Source of the DNA: Bacteroidota bacterium
GTDB lineage: Bacteria; Bacteroidota; Bacteroidia; Bacteroidales; CAIWKO01
Assembly (NCBI GenBank): GCA_037133915.1
Contig: JBAXND010000002.1
Span: 124,001-188,000 of the forward strand
DNA length: 64,000 nt
Reading direction: 5' to 3'
The position numbers and the translations under genes were made by a program. Under the pieces are notes generated by a model, which was not told where the DNA came from, made no database searches, and was given only the letters and a program-made list of their open reading frames with translations. Shown here in pieces: positions 53,529 to 62,154 of the stretch. The first letter of the stretch is position 1, and every line of letters begins with the position of its first letter.

Positions 53529-54654
53529 TCCTCACGGAACGGAATCCCTGACGAAACACTGCATTTTATTATTGCTTGTATGTGCATGCACCCTTGTTCG
53601 TGCTCAACTGCCCAACAGCATCGTTAGCCGTCTGGTTTTAGAAGGAAAGTATCATTATGGTATTATCATTCCGCATCACGGCAATATGGTGCATCTTACC
53701 GATCAGCATATCAGCTTTTTTGAGGTAAATGCCGGACTGCGCGGAACCGGTGAGAATAAATGGGACCAGTTGTACCGTTATCCTGATAAAGGAATAAGCC
53801 TGATGGTTTCTGACCTGGGCGGCTCGCCCTATCTGGGAAAAATGGTATGCCTGTTCCCATGGCTGAACTATCCCATGGCACAAAGCAAACGGCTTGCCTT
53901 CAACTTCAGGTTCGGACTGGGGCTGGCCTATATATCAAAGCCATTCGACCGTATTGAGAATTATAAAAATATAGCCATCGGGTCTCATATAAATGCCATG
54001 GCACAGGTGCTGTTTGAGCTTAAATGGAAAGCAACATCAAGACTTTCATTGGCGGCAGGACTGTCGCTGACACATTTGTCTAACGGTGCCTTCAAAATAC
54101 CCAATCTGGGGCTCAACATACCTACACTGAGTGCAGGAGTTACATATAAGATTAATAAAAAAGAACCCGAATTATTCACACAGGAACTTCCACCGTTATC
54201 GCGTAAATGGGAGATGGATGTTATTGTGTGGGGCGGCGTGAGCGAATTATGGGGCGCCGGCGGCGATAAATATCCGGCTTACGGCATCATGACCACATTC
54301 AATAAACCGATAAGCCTGAAACGAAAGCTCAGCGCCGGGTTTGATATTTACTATGACAACGCTTTGCGCGAAGTGCTGCGCCGCGACGGTATAACAGCGA
54401 AACTGCCCTTTGAATCGATGCGTGCCGGAATCACATTCGGGCATATACTCACCTTCTCACGCTTATCATTTATAATTCAGGTGGGAGCGTATGTTTACCA
54501 GAAAGAAAAAAGTGATGGCTGGGTATACGATCGTATGATGTTGCAATATCATATCAATAGGCACATCTTTGTGAATGTTGCACTGAAAACGCACCTTGCA
54601 AAAGCTGACCTGATAGAGTGGGGGCTTGGATACCGGATAGAAAAAAGACATTAG
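53509..54654 (+). CDS. PagL-like lipid A deacylase (acyloxyacyl hydrolase family)
   Basis: It is an outer-membrane enzyme that would remove an acyl chain from lipid A. It has 381 residues. The signal peptide ends VRAQ, and the rest is predicted to be beta-barrel-like. The PagL active-site motif is visible as SLTHLSNGAFKIPNLGLN (His and Ser of the His-Ser-Glu site). After the PagL-type domain (about 35-225) comes a further ~150 residues, so the protein is about twice the length of classical PagL; the extra part alternates strands and may complete a larger barrel. It overlaps kdsB by 20 bp, tying it to lipopolysaccharide. The stop codon lies in a short repeat. Bacteroidetes homologs are usually annotated acyloxyacyl hydrolase. 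Confidence 0.82.
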   Translation: MPRPIYNPHGTESLTKHCILLLLVCACTLVRAQLPNSIVSRLVLEGKYHYGIIIPHHGNMVHLTDQHISFFEVNAGLRGTGENKWDQLYRYPDKGISLMVSDLGGSPYLGKMVCLFPWLNYPMAQSKRLAFNFRFGLGLAYISKPFDRIENYKNIAIGSHINAMAQVLFELKWKATSRLSLAAGLSLTHLSNGAFKIPNLGLNIPTLSAGVTYKINKKEPELFTQELPPLSRKWEMDVIVWGGVSELWGAGGDKYPAYGIMTTFNKPISLKRKLSAGFDIYYDNALREVLRRDGITAKLPFESMRAGITFGHILTFSRLSFIIQVGAYVYQKEKSDGWVYDRMMLQYHINRHIFVNVALKTHLAKADLIEWGLGYRIEKRH

Positions 54655-54715
54655 ACATCAGAAAAAAGACAAAAACACAATTCTCTCTGTGAAATCTTTG
54701 TGTACTCTGTGTAAT
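54640..54715. repeat. Interspersed AGAC repeat followed by CTCTGTG-type repeat
   Basis: GAAAAAAGACA occurs at 54640-54650 and again at 54661-54671, with the TAG stop of the PagL-like gene (54652-54654) between the copies. Directly after come CTCTGTGAAAT-CTTTGTGTA-CTCTGTGTAAT (about 54685-54715). Similar text lies inverted at 47579-47603. Confidence 0.7.
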
Positions 54716-54747
54716 TATATTTTTTTTTAAACACATTCACAGATTTT

Positions 54748-55182
54748 CTATTCCGGATTTTTATCGTAATCTACCTCTTTCAGCAGCAATCCGTTTTCAT
54801 CGTAGAATTTCCACATTCCGATTTTCTTGCCATCTTTATAGGTGCCATCGAAATGTTTTTTGCCATTTTCATACCAGCCGGTACGTTTTCCGTCGTCAAG
54901 ACCGTTTTTAAAATTGCCTTCACTCCATTTATTGCCGTTCTGATACCATGATATCCAAAGACCATCCCGTTTATCATTCAGATATCCGCCTTCCATGTAT
55001 TTGGCGTGGTTGGCGTAGTAATTCGTTTCCTTGATAAGAACACGCGTTGTGCCGTTGTCGGCATACACTTTTACAATTTTAGGCGATCCGTCAGGATATG
55101 ACTGCTCTACTACCTCCTCTGTTTTAGTTGATACGCACGAAAAAAGGAATAGTGAAAGCAGAATAATAAGTTTATTTTTCAT
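54748..55182 (-). CDS. MORN_2-repeat lipoprotein (YwqK-like)
   Basis: It has 144 residues. The lipoprotein signal peptide ends FLFSC (Cys16). About five MORN_2 repeats follow (EGGYLNDKRDGLWISWYQNGNKWSEGNFKNG, DDGKRTGWYENGKKHFDGTYKDG, KKIGMWKFYDENGLLLKEVDY). The family is often annotated as a YwqK-type antitoxin by homology; with a lipid anchor here that role is unlikely, and a structural or envelope function is more plausible. It lies 15 bp from the OmpH-like gene upstream on the same strand. The same repeat type forms the C-terminus of the protein at 41739. Confidence 0.82.
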   Translation of the reverse strand: MKNKLIILLSLFLFSCVSTKTEEVVEQSYPDGSPKIVKVYADNGTTRVLIKETNYYANHAKYMEGGYLNDKRDGLWISWYQNGNKWSEGNFKNGLDDGKRTGWYENGKKHFDGTYKDGKKIGMWKFYDENGLLLKEVDYDKNPE

Positions 55183-55197
55183 AGATGTAAGTGCTGC

Positions 55198-55896
55198 TTA
55201 ATTGGCTTGCGGCTGTTTCTGGCGGTTTTCCTTAATCTTTCCATACTCTTCACTCAGACCTTTCATAACCTCATCCGTGATGTCCAGAGAAGGATCGGCA
55301 TACAGCAGTGTCCCGCCATACGAACGTTCAAAAATGAATGTATAACTCTTTGATTTGTTGAAACGCGCAATATAGCTTACGATGGTATCATGAACTTCCA
55401 TGTTGCGTTTTTCTTTTTCGGCCATGAGCTGCTGCGTGAGTTCGGTATCAAGGGCCGTAAGTTCCTGTTGTTTTTTAGCCAGTTTTTCTTCGGTCTTTTT
55501 TTGCTCATCGAGTGAAAGCTGTCCTGATGTTCCCTTTTTCAAATAATCATTGTATTCTTTCTCAAAAGCCGACATGCGACCGCTGTATTGCGACTGCAGG
55601 TTCTTTTCATACTCTGCCAGCTCGGTTTTTACGTCTGCCACGAATTGGTAACGGCTCCATACAGTGTCCGTATTAATAAAGGCAAACTTAGCATTCTGCG
55701 AACCGGTATTTGCCGAACCTGCATTTTTACAACAATTGTTTTTGAAATAGAGAATAAAAATGGCGACAACTGCAATCAACAATACCGCATTCATGCCAAT
55801 AAGCCATTTAGAAATTTTATTCTTACATGCGGATGGCTTTGGCTCCGCGGGCACAGTCGCTTCGGGCTGTTGTGCATTCTGGATTTCTTCTGTCAT
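55198..55896 (-). CDS. OmpH/Skp-like periplasmic chaperone family protein
   Basis: It has 232 residues. One hydrophobic helix lies at about 30-48 after a polar Gln/Glu/Pro-rich start, so it is likely anchored in the inner membrane. Beyond the helix, FAFINTDTVWSRYQFVADVKTEL opens the Skp-like domain, and a long coiled coil follows (about 90-170; YEKNLQSQYSGRMSAFEKEYNDYL, EEKLAKKQQELTALDTELTQQL). The ending DPSLDITDEVMKGLSEEYGKI is typical of Bacteroidetes OmpH-family proteins. Skp holds unfolded outer-membrane proteins. The N-terminal anchor instead of a cleaved signal is unusual. It lies 30 bp downstream of recQ on the same strand. Confidence 0.88.
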   Translation of the reverse strand: MTEEIQNAQQPEATVPAEPKPSACKNKISKWLIGMNAVLLIAVVAIFILYFKNNCCKNAGSANTGSQNAKFAFINTDTVWSRYQFVADVKTELAEYEKNLQSQYSGRMSAFEKEYNDYLKKGTSGQLSLDEQKKTEEKLAKKQQELTALDTELTQQLMAEKEKRNMEVHDTIVSYIARFNKSKSYTFIFERSYGGTLLYADPSLDITDEVMKGLSEEYGKIKENRQKQPQAN

Positions 55897-55926
55897 CAGA
55901 ATTTTAATCTTTAGGTTATCAATCGT

Positions 55927-58122
55927 TTAGTTACCAACTTCAGACATGAATTTGAGACGCATCAGGCGTATCTCTTCTTCTGTAAACTCTTGTTCTCCGA
56001 GTTCTTTCAATGCCGCTTCAACGGAATCCGTTTCTGCGCAGCCAAAATACTCGAAAATTTCTTCCTGGTGGTAGGGGTCAATATATTGGTCAATATAATA
56101 ATTGATGTCTATTTTAGTCCCGGAACCGACAATATGCTCCAACTCATTGATTAAATCACTTATTGTCAGGCTCTTTGTTACTGCAATATCTTCCAAAGGT
56201 ACCTTGCGGTCAATGTTACGGATAATGTCAACTTTGAGTCCCGATTTGTTTATCACAGATTTCACCACCATATCCATCGGTCGTGTTATCTCATTTTCCT
56301 CCACATATTTGGCTATGAATTCCAAAAATGGTTTGCCGTATTTCTGCGCTTTTCCGGCGCCCACTCCGGTTATCTGCATCAGTTCGTCCATCTTTACCGG
56401 GTAATGGATAGACATGTCCTCTAATGATGGATCCTGAAAAATAACAAAGGGCGGTAGCGACTCCTTTCGGGATATTTGCTTGCGCAAATCTTTGAGCATG
56501 CTGAACAGCGCCATATCGGCGGTTGATACCTTGGCGGAAGATGAAACAAAATCATCGTCATCGGCATTTTCATAGTCATGATCATGAGTGAGCATAACCG
56601 ACCATGGCTCTTCAAGAAATTTCTTCCCGTCGGCAGAAATCTTCAGAATACCGTAATTTTCTATGTCTTTTAACAGCAGTCGGTGAATGAGTGCCTGCCT
56701 GATGACCGCATTCCAGAATTTCTCATCATTATCGGCGCCTTTGGCAAAAACGTTTAGGTTGTTGTGCTTAAACGCCTTGATATTGGCGGTTGTTTTGCCG
56801 ACAATAATATTGATAAGGTGCACTGCCTTGAATTGTTCCTTCACTTCCACAACGGCTTCGAGCACTGTTGTCAGATAATCACTGCCTTCAAATTTTTGCT
56901 TAGGATGAAGGCAATTGTCGCAGTTCTGGCAATTTTCTTCAGGGAATATTTCTCCGAAATAATGGAGCAGTTGGGTGCGGCGGCATACGGCAGATTCGGC
57001 GTAAGCAATCGTTTCTACAAGCAACTGACGAGCAATTTCCTGTTCAGCTACCGGCTTGCCCTTGGTGAATTTCTCAAGTTTTTGAATGTCGTCGTAGGAA
57101 TAATAGGCAATACAGTTTCCTTCGCCGTCGTCGCGTCCTGCCCGTCCCGTTTCCTGATAATAGCCTTCCAGACTTTTGGGTATGTCGTAGTGAATCACAA
57201 AGCGCACGTCGGGTTTGTCTATACCCATACCGAAGGCGATGGTAGCCACAATCACATCAATTTCTTCCATCAGGAATTTATCCTGGGTTTCGGCACGCAT
57301 AACCGATTCAAGCCCCGCATGATAAGGTAATGCACGAATGCCGTTTACCTGAAGTGTGCTTGCAAATTCCTCAACACGTTTGCGGCTCAGGCAGTAAATA
57401 ATGCCCGATTTGCCCATGTTTTGTTTGATGAAACGAATAATATCCTTGTCAATATCTTTGCCTTTGGAGCGTACTTCATAATACAGATTCGGTCTGTTGA
57501 ACGAAGATTTAAAGATATCGGCATCCATCATGTTCAGGTTCTTCTGAATATCAGACTGCACCTTGGGTGTGGCGGTTGCCGTAAGAGCAATAACAGGTAC
57601 ATCCTTACCAATTGCCTTTATAATCGGGCGAAGGCGGCGGTATTCAGGTCTGAAATCGTGTCCCCATTCCGAAATACAATGAGCTTCGTCAATGGCATAA
57701 AAAGAAATTTCAATAGTTTTCAGAAACTCAATATTATCTTCTTTTGTAAGCGATTCGGGTGCCACATAAAGCAGCTTTGTCTTCCTGTTTACCAGATCAT
57801 CTTTTACATCGGCAATTTCCTGTTTGGAGAGCGAAGAGTTTAAAAAATGCGCAATTCCCTTGTCAACACCGAAATTACGGATGGCATCAACCTGATTTTT
57901 CATCAGTGAGATAAGGGGAGAAACAATAATGGCAGTGCCTTCGCTGATAAGAGCCGGTAACTGATAGCATAATGATTTTCCGCCACCTGTAGGCATAATA
58001 ACAAAGGCATCACGGCCACTGAGTAAACTTTTAATAACGGCTTCCTGATTTCCTTTAAAGGAACTGAACCCGAAAAAATCTTTCAGAACCTTATGCAAGG
58101 AAATATCATCTTTGACTTTCAT
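55927..58122 (-). CDS. recQ: ATP-dependent DNA helicase RecQ
   Basis: It is a 3'-5' DNA helicase in recombination and replication-fork repair, 731 residues. Motif 0 FGFSSFKGNQ precedes Walker A MPTGGGKSLCYQLP at about 40-54. The DEAH-type box is IDEAHCISEWGHDFR; SAT-like TATAT follows. The second RecA lobe includes QETGRAGRDD. The RQC zinc site has four Cys (CRRTQLLHYFGEIFPEENCQNCDNC). A winged-helix region follows, then an HRDC domain (about 540-610; LFSMLKDLRKQISRKESLPPFVIF), and a further ~120-residue acidic C-terminal tail of helical repeats seen in Bacteroidetes RecQ. It is first in a run with the OmpH-like and MORN_2 lipoprotein genes; functional linkage is not evident. Confidence 0.96.
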   Translation of the reverse strand: MKVKDDISLHKVLKDFFGFSSFKGNQEAVIKSLLSGRDAFVIMPTGGGKSLCYQLPALISEGTAIIVSPLISLMKNQVDAIRNFGVDKGIAHFLNSSLSKQEIADVKDDLVNRKTKLLYVAPESLTKEDNIEFLKTIEISFYAIDEAHCISEWGHDFRPEYRRLRPIIKAIGKDVPVIALTATATPKVQSDIQKNLNMMDADIFKSSFNRPNLYYEVRSKGKDIDKDIIRFIKQNMGKSGIIYCLSRKRVEEFASTLQVNGIRALPYHAGLESVMRAETQDKFLMEEIDVIVATIAFGMGIDKPDVRFVIHYDIPKSLEGYYQETGRAGRDDGEGNCIAYYSYDDIQKLEKFTKGKPVAEQEIARQLLVETIAYAESAVCRRTQLLHYFGEIFPEENCQNCDNCLHPKQKFEGSDYLTTVLEAVVEVKEQFKAVHLINIIVGKTTANIKAFKHNNLNVFAKGADNDEKFWNAVIRQALIHRLLLKDIENYGILKISADGKKFLEEPWSVMLTHDHDYENADDDDFVSSSAKVSTADMALFSMLKDLRKQISRKESLPPFVIFQDPSLEDMSIHYPVKMDELMQITGVGAGKAQKYGKPFLEFIAKYVEENEITRPMDMVVKSVINKSGLKVDIIRNIDRKVPLEDIAVTKSLTISDLINELEHIVGSGTKIDINYYIDQYIDPYHQEEIFEYFGCAETDSVEAALKELGEQEFTEEEIRLMRLKFMSEVGN

Positions 58123-58336
58123 TTCATCATTAATTAATCGTGCGAAAAATTTCGCGGGAGTAGCGTATAAACCTCTATAATATAATTTTTTGGTTACCCT
58201 AAAAGTACTACGAAATTACAAATAATCGATGAAATTTTTTGAATTGTTTTCCTAACAAAAATTTAACATGAAAAGCGGCTTTTGCTTTATTGGTAATATT
58301 TTCTAATTTTACCCTGCAATAAAAAAAATCTGTCGG

Positions 58337-60421
58337 ATGGATAAAAAGAAATTAGTTTTTTTTGCACTTTCAGTTGTTTTGCTTGCCGCAACCATTGTCA
58401 CCTATTCAAATCATTTTAAAAATGATTTTCATTTCGATGATTCGCACACTATAAATAATAATATTTATATCCGCGACATCGGGAATATCCCCCGTTTTTT
58501 CACTGACCTGAAAACCTTTGGGTCCATGCCCGATAACCTTGGCTACAGACCTATAGTTACCGCTTCTACAGCCATTGATTACAAGCTGGGCGGAGGTTTG
58601 AACCCGTTTTACTTTCATCTTTCCATGTTTATTGTTTTTCTGCTTCAGGGTATAATCATGTTTTTTGTGTTCCTTAAAATATTCGACAAAACCATCAAAC
58701 ATCAGTGGAATGCCCTGCTGGCATTTTTTGTGACTGCCGTTTACATGCTGCATCCGGGGAATGCCGAAACCATCAATTATATTTCGGCCCGCTCCGATTC
58801 TTTTTCTACGTTTTTCGTGGTATTGGGGCTGTTTCTTTACATGTATTCGCGGATATGCCGTAAATTCTGGATTTATACAATACCGGTTATTCTGGGGGTT
58901 CTTTCCAAACAGTCGGCAGCCATGTTCCCCTTACTGCTGTTTGTTTATGTATACCTGTTTGAAGTTAAACCCGATAAAAATAATCTGCTCGGCAAAAATA
59001 ATTTTATAGCCTTGTGGAAGTCGTTTGTGCGGGTGTTGCCCGCATTGCTGGTCACTTTTGGCGTCTCTGCCTTAGTGGAAATAATGGTGTCAAAACAGGC
59101 GGGTACGGGCTTTTTGGATACGCCACCCGATTCTTCGCTTAAGTATTTAAGCTATGTAATTACCCAGCCTTATGCCTTATTCACGTATTTCGGAAGCTTT
59201 TTTATTCCCAATAACCTCAGCTCCGATCCCGGAATGGAGGTGTTTTCCACCTGGAAAAATCTGAACCTATGGATCGGTCTCGTTTTCGTGGCGGTCATGC
59301 TGTTTATCGCGATTGCCGGCATCCGTAAGGAAACATACCGACCGGTATCTTTTGGAATTCTGTGGTTTTTTATATGTTCTATTCCCACATCTGTGCTGGC
59401 TGAATTAACGCAACCGGCAAACAGCCACCGGCTTTTTTATGTATATGTGGGACTGGCGCCTGCCGTGTTGTGGGTTTTATATCTTTTCGTACTGAAAATC
59501 GCACCCGTTTTTAAAGAACGTAATCTGGTCCGTGCTCTGATTGCCATTTGTTTGATTCTATTGGTGGCAGAATCAGGCGCTACATGGCAGCGCAACAAGG
59601 TGTGGCGCAGTGAAGAATCGCTGTGGGGCGATATTGTTCAGAAGAACCCTGAAAATCCCCGTGCACTGATGAATTACGGTCTTACCTTAATGGCAAAAGG
59701 CAATTATTCGGATGCCGAATACAACTACAGAAAAGCATTGAAGTTTTGGCCCAACTGGCTGTATCTGCACATCAACATGGGTATTGTGAAAGAGGCTACA
59801 GGAGCCAACGCCGAAGCGGAACAGTGGCTGCTCAACGCAATTCGTCTGGGTCAGAGAAGCCCGGAAGGATATTATTACTACGCTCGCTTTTTACGCAATC
59901 AGAAACGGAACGACCAGGCTGTCGCGAATCTTAAAACCGCGCTTCAGGTGTCGCCCGCTCATCTTGAAAGCCGCTACATGCTTATGGATTTGCTTGCTCA
60001 GATGGAGATTTGGGATGATCTTCAGGCAACAGCACAGGAAACGCTTAAAATATTGCCGGGCGATGCGAACGCTCTGGCATATCTGGAGATGGCCAAGAAT
60101 AAAAAAGGCAGCGCGGAAAGAGCCGAAGAAGAACTGAAAAGCAATCCTACACCCGAAGGCTATCTCAACCTCAGCCTGATTTATTATAACCGGAGTGAAT
60201 TTGAGAAATGCATACAGGCCTGCAACGACGCTCTTAAGCTAAAGCCCGATTATGCAGAAGCCTATAATAACATCTGTTCGGCATACAATGCCATGAAAAA
60301 ATGGGACGAAGGTATGCGTGCCTGCGAAAAGGCTCTCAAGCTCAAACCGGACTACGAACTTGCGAAGAATAATCTGGCATGGGCAACGTCTGAAAGAAAC
60401 AAGCTAAAAAAAAGTAATTGA
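58337..60421 (+). CDS. TMTC-like GT-C membrane protein with C-terminal TPR
   Basis: It has 694 residues. About ten transmembrane helices (8-430) carry motifs of the TMTC/O-mannosyltransferase-type GT-C fold: NDFHFDDSHTINNN (the acidic DD after the first helix), YRPIVTASTAIDYKLGG, HPGNAETINYISARSDS and LSKQSAAMFPLLLFVY. From about 430 to 690 lie seven or so TPR units (NPENPRALMNYGLTLMAKGNYSDAEYNYRKAL, KPDYAEAYNNICSAY). In eukaryotic TMTC proteins the same combination O-mannosylates cadherins. Bacterial homologs are not well characterised, so a protein or lipid glycosylation role is inference. It is convergent with the glycan cluster that follows. A near-consensus TAATTTTA precedes it. Confidence 0.85.
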   Translation: MDKKKLVFFALSVVLLAATIVTYSNHFKNDFHFDDSHTINNNIYIRDIGNIPRFFTDLKTFGSMPDNLGYRPIVTASTAIDYKLGGGLNPFYFHLSMFIVFLLQGIIMFFVFLKIFDKTIKHQWNALLAFFVTAVYMLHPGNAETINYISARSDSFSTFFVVLGLFLYMYSRICRKFWIYTIPVILGVLSKQSAAMFPLLLFVYVYLFEVKPDKNNLLGKNNFIALWKSFVRVLPALLVTFGVSALVEIMVSKQAGTGFLDTPPDSSLKYLSYVITQPYALFTYFGSFFIPNNLSSDPGMEVFSTWKNLNLWIGLVFVAVMLFIAIAGIRKETYRPVSFGILWFFICSIPTSVLAELTQPANSHRLFYVYVGLAPAVLWVLYLFVLKIAPVFKERNLVRALIAICLILLVAESGATWQRNKVWRSEESLWGDIVQKNPENPRALMNYGLTLMAKGNYSDAEYNYRKALKFWPNWLYLHINMGIVKEATGANAEAEQWLLNAIRLGQRSPEGYYYYARFLRNQKRNDQAVANLKTALQVSPAHLESRYMLMDLLAQMEIWDDLQATAQETLKILPGDANALAYLEMAKNKKGSAERAEEELKSNPTPEGYLNLSLIYYNRSEFEKCIQACNDALKLKPDYAEAYNNICSAYNAMKKWDEGMRACEKALKLKPDYELAKNNLAWATSERNKLKKSN

Positions 60422-60433
60422 GCTCCGGGACAA

Positions 60434-61363
60434 TCAACCACCGGGCAGCTTCCGCTTCCTGAAAATAAGGTCGAGCGCAAACACAATCAGTAACAGCAGA
60501 ATCTCCGATAAGGTCATCCATAAGCGCGATATCAGCGATATGAGTGACGACATGGCTGTTGTGAGTACCAGTGATAATGTAAATATCAGTACTCCCTCAC
60601 GCACTCCCAGTCCGGCAGGTGCAAAAACAGATACAAACCCTATGATGCCTGCTATTGCAAATGCTCCTGTGATGAAAAAATAATGCTCAACCGAAAGCGC
60701 GTAAAAAGAATTAATGAAAAAATAAAAAGCCCAGCCAAAAATCAGCCACGTACATATAAACAACAACAACGTTATGAGAACACGGCCAAACGATATCGTC
60801 AGGAGTATCTTTTCTTTTTTAAATATTCTGAAAAACACATTCATGATAAACTGAAGTACCGGCGGATACACGAACACAAAACAGCCGGCAGCCAGCCCGA
60901 GGAATAAATATTTGTAAGGAACCAGTTCTTTTATACCGGAGAAAAATATGGATGCAAGAGCAATGATAATCGCGGCAAGCGTTGAAAGAATGAATTCCTG
61001 AACCGAGCATGCGGCTATATTTTTTTTAGGAATATTTTTTTTCTCGTAACTGAATAATAATATGCCGTATGAAAACACTTTTCCCGGGATGTATTTTCCG
61101 AAATCGGCATATATCCTGAGTTTGATGGCCTCAAAAACATTGATGGCACAATGGTTCTGAATGGTGATGATGTGCCAGATGAGCGCATTAAATAATAAAT
61201 GAACAAAATACACCAGTACTGAAAGCAGCAGAAATCCTGAATTAAAGCTGATTTCACGAAGATTAATGTTGTTAAAATTCAGGTACAGATATCGGATGAT
61301 GAAAAAGAAAATCAGCAGTATGACTGTGTATTTCGCGATTTTTAACAGCGTATCTTTTTTCAT
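60434..61363 (-). CDS. Lysylphosphatidylglycerol synthase TM-region family protein (UPF0104/AglD-like)
   Basis: It has 309 residues with about eight transmembrane helices. The signature of this family lies near the end (APAGLGVREGVLIFTLSLV), with QEFILSTLAAIIIAL earlier. Stand-alone proteins of this family occur in glycan and lipid loci, where a flippase-like role has been proposed; LPG-synthase activity itself needs an extra cytosolic domain that is absent here. Its ATG overlaps the stop codon of the methyltransferase by 4 bp (ATGA), so they are translationally coupled. It is last in the minus-strand cluster GT2, GT4, methyltransferase, this gene. Confidence 0.85.
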   Translation of the reverse strand: MKKDTLLKIAKYTVILLIFFFIIRYLYLNFNNINLREISFNSGFLLLSVLVYFVHLLFNALIWHIITIQNHCAINVFEAIKLRIYADFGKYIPGKVFSYGILLFSYEKKNIPKKNIAACSVQEFILSTLAAIIIALASIFFSGIKELVPYKYLFLGLAAGCFVFVYPPVLQFIMNVFFRIFKKEKILLTISFGRVLITLLLFICTWLIFGWAFYFFINSFYALSVEHYFFITGAFAIAGIIGFVSVFAPAGLGVREGVLIFTLSLVLTTAMSSLISLISRLWMTLSEILLLLIVFALDLIFRKRKLPGG

Positions 61364-62154
61364 AGACCGGTTTGCTTTGATTTTTCAACCCGCAGAAACA
61401 CGTGCAGTGACGGAAGTCTGCATTTCGCGAAAACTGAATCTAATGCATTCGTAAATCTATAAACTAATTGCATACGCCTGAATATCCGTGCCAGAATATA
61501 CAGCGGAATTATGCATCCGGTGGTTACCGGCATTCTTCTTTCGTTGACGATTACACCGCCGCATTGTACAATCATTTTTTTCAAAGCCCTTGCGGAGAAG
61601 CAATTTCCTGCGGTGGTGCTTTTTTGTTTTGAAAAAAGATTCAGCAGACCAAATCCTGAAGAAACAATTTTTCCCGATTTCAAAGGTTCAATAAAAATGA
61701 TGCTTCCGTTTTCGGTCAGGTGTTTGAATAACCTGCACAATGTTGTTTCCAGCTCCGGTGCCGGAACATACATAAGTACGGCAGCGCAAATGATGATATC
61801 AAATTTGCCCGTGTTTTCGGGCAGGGCACCAAGATTTCCGGTAAATGCAGGTTTGCCCGTATTGGCAGTGTATAAGGCAACATAATTACTGCTCACATCC
61901 ATGCCGCAGACATCTGCCTTTGGAAACTTTTTCAGAATTTCCAAAGATATCCGGCCATAACCGCAGCCGGCATCCAGTATTCTTTGGTCCGGATTATCAT
62001 TGATGTTATCAAGAATAAAATCCGTCTGTGCACGATGAATATGCATATTAAGCGAATCAGGAAACCGTTTGAATAAAACGCCTTTCGGATGATTCTGATG
62101 CTCCGAACTTCGCTGTTCCCACAAAAGCCTGTTGGTTTCCTGTTCTGTATTCAT
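61360..62154 (-). CDS. Class I SAM-dependent methyltransferase
   Basis: It has 264 residues. SAM-binding motif I LDAGCGYGR is at about 60-68, post-motif I CGMDVSSNYVALY follows, and motif IV region is FDIIICAAVLMYVPAPELE. The C-terminal third (KSTTAGNCFSARALKKM, then IPLYILARIFRRMQ) is longer than in UbiE-like enzymes and may bind a lipid-linked substrate. It immediately follows the GT4 stop codon with no gap and overlaps the next gene by 4 bp, so it belongs to the sugar cluster; a sugar- or polyprenol-linked methylation role is inferred. Confidence 0.88.
   Translation of the reverse strand: MNTEQETNRLLWEQRSSEHQNHPKGVLFKRFPDSLNMHIHRAQTDFILDNINDNPDQRILDAGCGYGRISLEILKKFPKADVCGMDVSSNYVALYTANTGKPAFTGNLGALPENTGKFDIIICAAVLMYVPAPELETTLCRLFKHLTENGSIIFIEPLKSGKIVSSGFGLLNLFSKQKSTTAGNCFSARALKKMIVQCGGVIVNERRMPVTTGCIIPLYILARIFRRMQLVYRFTNALDSVFAKCRLPSLHVFLRVEKSKQTGL

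Noticed and set aside
54748..55182. YwqK-type antitoxin of a toxin-antitoxin pair
   Set aside because: The protein has a lipoprotein signal peptide and no toxin gene lies beside it. MORN_2 repeats alone do not imply an antitoxin.
56764..57330. Plus-strand open frame (188 codons) inside recQ
   Set aside because: It is antisense to the RecQ zinc/RQC region. RecQ motifs are intact, and no promoter-like element or domain supports the other frame.
55927..58122. RecQ as part of a defence island
   Set aside because: The RecQ is standard length and domain order, and its neighbours are envelope genes. No nuclease, methylase, CRISPR or abortive-infection gene was seen.
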